Shown in pieces: positions 60,294 through 64,000 of a stretch of 64,000 nucleotides of DNA. Numbering within the stretch: the first letter of the stretch is position 1; each line of letters opens with the position of its first letter. This DNA comes from Cellulomonas fimi (GTDB lineage Bacteria > Actinomycetota > Actinomycetes > Actinomycetales > Cellulomonadaceae), in assembly GCF_028583725.1 (NCBI RefSeq), contig NZ_CP110680.1, positions 3,100,001-3,164,000 on the forward strand. Direction: 5' to 3'. The position numbers and the translations under genes are program-made. Below the pieces are notes generated by a model, which ran no database searches, was not told the DNA's origin, and saw only the letters and a program-made list of their open reading frames with translations.

Positions 60294-61774
60294 GCCGCCA
60301 CCGTGCCCTTCTTCTCGGTCTTGTCCCACACCTGCGCCGCGCCCTGCCACTCCTTGAGGTACGCGTCCGCGGAGACCGCGCACAGCACCGGCCCGTACCC
60401 CACCAGGTAGATGAGGAAGCGCACCGCCCGACGACCGCCGGGCACCCGCTCGAGCTGCTTGAGGAACCACGCGCACACCATCGACAGCACCGGCCACGCG
60501 TACAGCAGCAGCGTCCACGCGGTGACGGCGACCGGGCCCAGCTCGAGGTCGAGCGCCGCGGGGATCCGCTCGTCCCACAGACCGGGGACGAAGACGGCCG
60601 CCATGATCACGAGGAAACCGAGCCCCGGGAACATCAGGGCCTCCAGCCAGGACCGTCGCGCCGTCTCGCGGTCCAGCATGAGCGTCGTCGCCGTGATGAA
60701 CACGTACGCCGTGATCGCCGCCCACCACAGCACCTGGAACATCTGCGTCGCGAGCAGCTCGTCCATCAGGAACAGCCCGATGAGGCCCACGCTCGCCGCG
60801 GTCATGAAGAACGGCAGGAGGTAGATCGCGAACCACATGAACCCGAACAGGAACGACCCGAGCCGGTGCTGGCGCGTCGGACGGAACCACATGCGCCGGA
60901 AGCGGCTCGAGATCTGCACGTTGCCGCGGCCCCAGCGCAGACGCTGCTTCCACAGGCCCGTGACCGAGTCCGGCTCCTCCGCGAGCACGACCGCCGACGG
61001 GTCGAACACGACGAGCCGCCCGTCCAGCTGCGTCATGAACGTCGTCATCGTGTCCTCGGCCAGCGTGGAGGTGTCGACCTGCCCGCCGATGGCCTCGATG
61101 TTCGCCCGTGAGTGCAGCTGTGCGCCGCCCGCGAGGCAGTCCATCGCCCCCACGACGTTCTCGGCGCGCCGCGCCGCCGCCTGACCCGTCACGTACTCGT
61201 ACCCGATGAACCGCGTGACCGCCGACGGCCGGCGCGAGCCCTCGCGGATGTACGCGGACACCGCCCCGACGCGCGGGTCCGCCAGGTGGCGCGTCATGCG
61301 GCGCAGCGAGTCCGGCCGGTAGACGACGTCGGCGTCCATGATGAGCAGCGCCTGCATCCAGTCGTCCGCGAGCGCCTGCCGGATCCCGTGGTTGAGGGTG
61401 TGCGCCTTGCCCTGACCGCCGTGCTCCCGCCGCAGGTGGAAGACGCGTCCCGGGAACCGCTCCGCGACCGCTCCCACGACCGCGGGGGTGTCGTCGGTGC
61501 TCGCGTCGTCGATGACGAAGATCCGGACCCGGTCGGGCGGGTACTCCAGCGCCATCAGCCGTTCGAGCGAGGCCGTGAGCACGGGTGCCTCGTTCCACGC
61601 CGGGATCAGCACCACGACACGCGGCAGGTGCGGGGCCGCCCGGCGCAGGTGCGAGCGCAGCGCGTGGAACGGCACGATGCCGTACAGCACGATGCCCCCG
61701 ACGACGGGGATGAGCGCCGTGGCCACGCACGCCACGAGCAGCGCGACGAGCACGTCGCGCAGGATGTCGACCAT
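60290..61774 (-). CDS. Processive family-2 glycosyltransferase
   Basis: This 494-residue membrane synthase has an N-terminal helix, then the GT2 domain with VVVLIPAWNEAPVL, DDASTDDT, IMDADVVYRPD (DxD), LAEDT (catalytic ED) and KQRLRWGRGN (QxxRW), followed by four or more C-terminal helices. The layout fits processive synthases of beta-linked polymers (PgaC, NodC, hyaluronan or cellulose type). PilZ and c-di-GMP motifs are absent. The ATG at 61774 has GGAGG at 5 nt; a minus-strand TAGCGT at 61866-61871 is the likely -10. Confidence 0.9.
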   Translation of the reverse strand: MVDILRDVLVALLVACVATALIPVVGGIVLYGIVPFHALRSHLRRAAPHLPRVVVLIPAWNEAPVLTASLERLMALEYPPDRVRIFVIDDASTDDTPAVVGAVAERFPGRVFHLRREHGGQGKAHTLNHGIRQALADDWMQALLIMDADVVYRPDSLRRMTRHLADPRVGAVSAYIREGSRRPSAVTRFIGYEYVTGQAAARRAENVVGAMDCLAGGAQLHSRANIEAIGGQVDTSTLAEDTMTTFMTQLDGRLVVFDPSAVVLAEEPDSVTGLWKQRLRWGRGNVQISSRFRRMWFRPTRQHRLGSFLFGFMWFAIYLLPFFMTAASVGLIGLFLMDELLATQMFQVLWWAAITAYVFITATTLMLDRETARRSWLEALMFPGLGFLVIMAAVFVPGLWDERIPAALDLELGPVAVTAWTLLLYAWPVLSMVCAWFLKQLERVPGGRRAVRFLIYLVGYGPVLCAVSADAYLKEWQGAAQVWDKTEKKGTVAA

Positions 61775-61865
61775 CGGTCCTCCGGTCCGTCACGGGGGCG
61801 ACCTGCCGCGTCCCGGACGCCCTGCTGCCGATCGACGACGCCCTCTGCTGCACGCCCCGTCGACC

Positions 61866-61871
61866 ACGCTA
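61866..61871 (-). promoter_or_regulatory. -10 hexamer TAGCGT of the glycosyltransferase unit
   Basis: TAGCGT on the minus strand, about 92 nt before the ATG at 61774, would give a leader of about 85 nt. Confidence 0.4.
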
Positions 61872-61935
61872 TCCACGCGCGCGCCGACTCGCGTGCGCAG
61901 CGACCGCGCGTCGCCCGGACGCCGTGGGTCCGCCG

Positions 61936-61941
61936 TAGCCT
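61936..61941 (+). promoter_or_regulatory. -10 hexamer TAGCCT of the methyltransferase gene
   Basis: TAGCCT ends 6 nt before the GTG at 61948. Confidence 0.5.
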
Positions 61942-61947
61942 CGGGAC

Positions 61948-62669
61948 GTGCCCGACGCCGCGTTCTCCGACCCTCGCCTCGCCGCTCTCTACGACCCGCT
62001 CGACCCCGACCGGTCGGACCTCGACGTGTACGCGGCGCTCGTCGACGAGCTCGGAGCGCGCACCGTGCTCGACGTCGGCTGCGGCACGGGGACGTTCGCG
62101 GTGCTGCTCGCCCGCCGTGGCGTCGACGTCGTCGGGGTCGACCCGGCGGTCGCGTCGCTCGACGTGGCGCGCGCCAAGCCGGACGCCGAGCGGGTCCGCT
62201 GGGTCCACGGCGACGCGACGACCCTCCCGCCGCTGGGCGTCGACCTCGCGGTGATGACCGGGAACGTCGCGCAGGTGTTCGTCGCGGACGACGACTGGGA
62301 CGCGACCCTGGCCGGGCTGCATGCCGCGATCAGGCCGGGTGGGCACCTGGTGCTCGAGACCCGCGTGCCGGCGCGCGAGGCGTGGCGCGACTGGACCCGG
62401 GAACGGACGTGGTCCCGGGACGACGTGCCCGGCGTGGGCGTGGTCGAGACGTGGACGGACCTGCGGGACGTCTCCCCCGGCCGCGCGACGTTCCGCTCGA
62501 CGTACGCGTTGCGGACGGCACCGTGCTCACGTCGGACTCGACGCTGCGGTTCCGCGAGCAGGACGAGGTCGTCCGCTCGCTCGCCGCGGCGGGCTTCACG
62601 GTCACCGAGGTCCGGGACGCGCCGGACCGGCCGGGGCGCGAGTGGGTGTTCGTCGCCCGACGCGACTGA
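61948..62669 (+). pseudogene. Class I SAM methyltransferase with an apparent one-base deletion
   Basis: From the GTG at 61948 the frame encodes a good methyltransferase: FSDPRLAALYDPLDPDRSDL, motif I VLDVGCGTGTFAVLLA, VVGVDPAVASLDVAR, VMTGNVAQVF and ATFRSTYAL. It then turns into Arg/Ser-rich nonsense after about 62508. The family C terminus (ADGTVLTSDSTLRF, REQDEVVRSLAAAGFTVTEV, REWVFVARRD) continues in another frame from 62511 to the TGA at 62669. One base is missing in the stretch TACGCGTT-GCGGAC. It is either a genuine recent frameshift or a base-calling error; both halves keep normal codon use. Confidence 0.75.
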
Positions 62670-62696
62670 CGCGCCGGGCGGGCGTCGCGCCGTCAG
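62666..62696. terminator. Possible hairpin between convergent genes
   Basis: CTGACG-CGC pairs with GCGC-CGTCAG (one bulge) around the methyltransferase stop and the end of the DUF1304 gene. Confidence 0.4.
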
Positions 62697-63079
62697 GCGG
62701 CGAGTGCGACGAGCGCGGCGACGACGGCGAGGAGCGGCACGGTGCCCTGCGATGCCGCCGCGCGCACCATGCGACGGTCGGCGGTCACGAGGACCAGTGC
62801 CGCCGCGAGCATCGAGCCGCACGCCAGGAGCACGAGCGCGAGCCCGACGTCGTGCGACCCGGTCGCCGCGACCAGCACCCCGGCGAACGCACCGAACGCG
62901 AGGAACAGGTTGTAGAAGCCCTGGTTGTACGCCCACGGGCGCACGGCCGGCACGTCCTCGGCGCGCGTCCGGAACCGCCCGTGCACCTCGGGCCGCTCGA
63001 ATCGCAGCGACTCCAGCACGAAGATGTAGACGTGCAGGAGGCCCGCGAGGGCGGCCAGGACCAGGGCGACGGTGAGCAC
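62693..63079 (-). CDS. DUF1304-family membrane protein
   Basis: This 128-residue protein has four membrane helices. GLLHVYIFVLESLRF and VRPWAYNQGFYNLFLAFGAFAGV are the family hallmarks. Function unknown. The GTG at 63079 follows CAGACT by 6 nt; an in-frame GTG at 63103 is less likely. Confidence 0.85.
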   Translation of the reverse strand: MLTVALVLAALAGLLHVYIFVLESLRFERPEVHGRFRTRAEDVPAVRPWAYNQGFYNLFLAFGAFAGVLVAATGSHDVGLALVLLACGSMLAAALVLVTADRRMVRAAASQGTVPLLAVVAALVALAA

Positions 63080-63135
63080 GACGACAGTCTGTCGGCGCAG
63101 CACCGACGCGCGCCAGGCCGGGGTACGGGCCGACC

Positions 63136-63141
63136 TACCCT
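63136..63141 (+). promoter_or_regulatory. -10 hexamer TACCCT of the last gene
   Basis: TACCCT ends 6 nt before the GTG at 63148. Confidence 0.5.
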
Positions 63142-63147
63142 GGAGTC

Positions 63148-64000
63148 GTGACCACGACCGCCGACGCGCCGACGCGCGTGCTGCCCGCCGCCGACTGGCA
63201 GGCGCTCGCAGCCGCGCACGCGGAGCGCGCGGACGCGTTCACGGCAGGGCACCGCGAGCGCCGGCAGCGCCGGGAGCGGCACGCGGTCGAGGACTTCCTG
63301 TTCGAGTACTACCCCACGAAGCCCGCGACGCTGCGGCGTTGGCACCCGGGTGCGGGCGTCGCGCTCGGACCCGCACCGGACGGTCCGCCGCCGCACGCGC
63401 AGTGGCGCTGGTACCGGGTCGCCGCCGACGGGACGGCCGGGCTCGACGTCGACGCCTTCCTCGCGGAGCGGGGCGACACCGTGGCGTTCGTCGCCGCGCT
63501 GCTCGGTGCGACGCTCGACCGGCCCGCGTTCACGGGGTGCTTCGGGCTGCACGAGTGGGCGATGGTCTACCGGGAGGGCGACGACGAGCACCGGCACCCG
63601 CTGCCCCTGCGGCTCGGCGGCACCGGCACCGACGCGGTCGTGGAGTCCCACCGCATCCGCTGCTCGCACTTCGACGCGTTCCGGTTCTTCACGCCGGACG
63701 CGGTCGCGCGCAACACCCTCCAGCCGACCCGCGAGCGACAGGTCGCGCTCGAGCAGCCGGGGTGCCTGCACGCGGGCATGGACGTCATGGCGCACGCTGC
63801 AGGCACCGGGACGCGCTCAACGGAGCCGCCGCCCCTTACTCGTGAGAGCCAAGCGTTGTATGAGCAGCCGGGTTGTCTTCATGCCGCTATGGATTGCTAC
63901 AAGTGGGCTCTGAAGCTGGGCCCCCTGGTTCCCGGAGACCTTTTGCTCGACTGCTTCGCCCTAGCGGTCGAAATCCGATACACCGACATGCAGGCGTCCC
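63148..64000 (+). CDS. Protein of the family annotated as 3-methyladenine DNA glycosylase, composite C terminus (3' end outside window)
   Basis: From the GTG at 63148 the protein matches a long actinobacterial family usually labelled 3-methyladenine DNA glycosylase without firm proof: VEDFLFEYYPTKPATLRRWHPG, FTGCFGLHEWAMVYREG, VESHRIRCSHFDAFRFFTP, NTLQPTRERQVALEQPGC. After LEQPGCLHAGMDV it runs into about 16 unrelated residues (MAHAAGTGTRSTEPPP). A second copy of the same block (LTRESQALYEQPGCLHAAMD) then starts and continues with the expected CYKWALKLGPLVPGDLLLDC. From about 63830 the G+C falls to roughly 55-60% and codons such as TTG, TAT, CTT and TGT appear. The frame stays open to the window end. 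It looks like a gene whose 3' part was replaced by a foreign homologous segment, or an assembly join. Confidence 0.75.
   Translation, partial: MTTTADAPTRVLPAADWQALAAAHAERADAFTAGHRERRQRRERHAVEDFLFEYYPTKPATLRRWHPGAGVALGPAPDGPPPHAQWRWYRVAADGTAGLDVDAFLAERGDTVAFVAALLGATLDRPAFTGCFGLHEWAMVYREGDDEHRHPLPLRLGGTGTDAVVESHRIRCSHFDAFRFFTPDAVARNTLQPTRERQVALEQPGCLHAGMDVMAHAAGTGTRSTEPPPLTRESQALYEQPGCLHAAMDCYKWALKLGPLVPGDLLLDCFALAVEIRYTDMQAS
63787..63837. other. Junction between native and low-GC copies of a gene end
   Basis: The 51-nt stretch between the first (63727-63786) and second (63838-63897) copies of the conserved TRExQ..EQPGCLHA block has no counterpart in the family. The two copies are 111 nt apart and share GAGCAGCCGGG (63751-63761 and 63862-63872). 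Confidence 0.6.

Overview
The window is about 64 kb of very GC-rich DNA (about 74-75% G+C by eye) with dense, short-gapped genes, many GTG starts and many 4-nt ATGA/GTGA overlaps. The gene content points to an actinobacterium of the Micrococcales, most like Cellulomonas: a fused Kgd (2-oxoglutarate decarboxylase/dehydrogenase E1-E2), SigR-RsrA, the 24-residue ribosomal protein bL37, ROK plus CUT2 sugar transport, an Flp/Tad pilus locus and an actinobacterial LexA box. The genus is an inference from gene content; no rRNA or tRNA gene is present to confirm it.

Layout. 1-5.3 kb: a secreted ALF-repeat protein (cut by the window edge), an ATP-dependent DNA ligase and two alpha/beta hydrolases. 5.3-16.6 kb: the cell-division and translation block smpB - M23 peptidase - ftsX - ftsE ... 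prfB. Between ftsE and prfB lies a 6.6-kb sugar module: an orphan CUT2 ATPase, a ROK repressor, and permease, ATPase and binding lipoprotein of a multiple-monosaccharide ABC transporter. 16.6-18.4 kb: a NUDIX hydrolase and dinB with a near-perfect SOS box. 18.4-24.2 kb: a minimal Tad/Flp pilus locus (tadA, tadB, tadC, pilin candidate, two TadE-like proteins, a TadG-like protein) plus a frameshifted small secreted protein that shares a promoter-proximal element with the pilus genes. 24.3-32.7 kb: GH16-like protein, chloroperoxidase-like hydrolase, FabG-like reductase plus thioesterase, aldose epimerase, a long M15 peptidase, and two CNNM/CorC-type CBS proteins preceded by a proline-rich leader ORF. 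32.9-40.7 kb: a two-component system, an ABC-2 exporter behind a 21-bp palindrome, and kgd.

40.7-53.4 kb: a GlxA-type AraC regulator with three copies of its putative site, a GDSL-like protein lacking the Ser, a DUF4097-PadR pair, an orphan pilT with a FliA/WhiG-type promoter, bL37, sigR-rsrA, ferritin-DoxX, aroA-rsgA-hisN, a lipoprotein and a methyltransferase. 53.4-64 kb: three tiny ORFs, a HAD phosphatase with gltX, a protein with an LQRSAGN-type N terminus, an F-box-like motif and basic clusters (effector candidate), an FAH-family hydrolase, methyltransferases, a membrane acyltransferase, a processive GT2 glycosyltransferase with a 60-residue partner, a DUF1304 protein and a final gene that changes base composition in mid-frame.

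Regulation visible in the sequence: at least fourteen genes have a TANNNT hexamer ending 5-8 nt before the start codon, so leaderless transcription is probably common. Strong GC hairpins separate most convergent gene pairs. The most unusual items are the F-box-like effector candidate (56.5-57.2 kb), the composite gene at the window end, the shared element in the pilus locus, and the FliA-type promoter on pilT.
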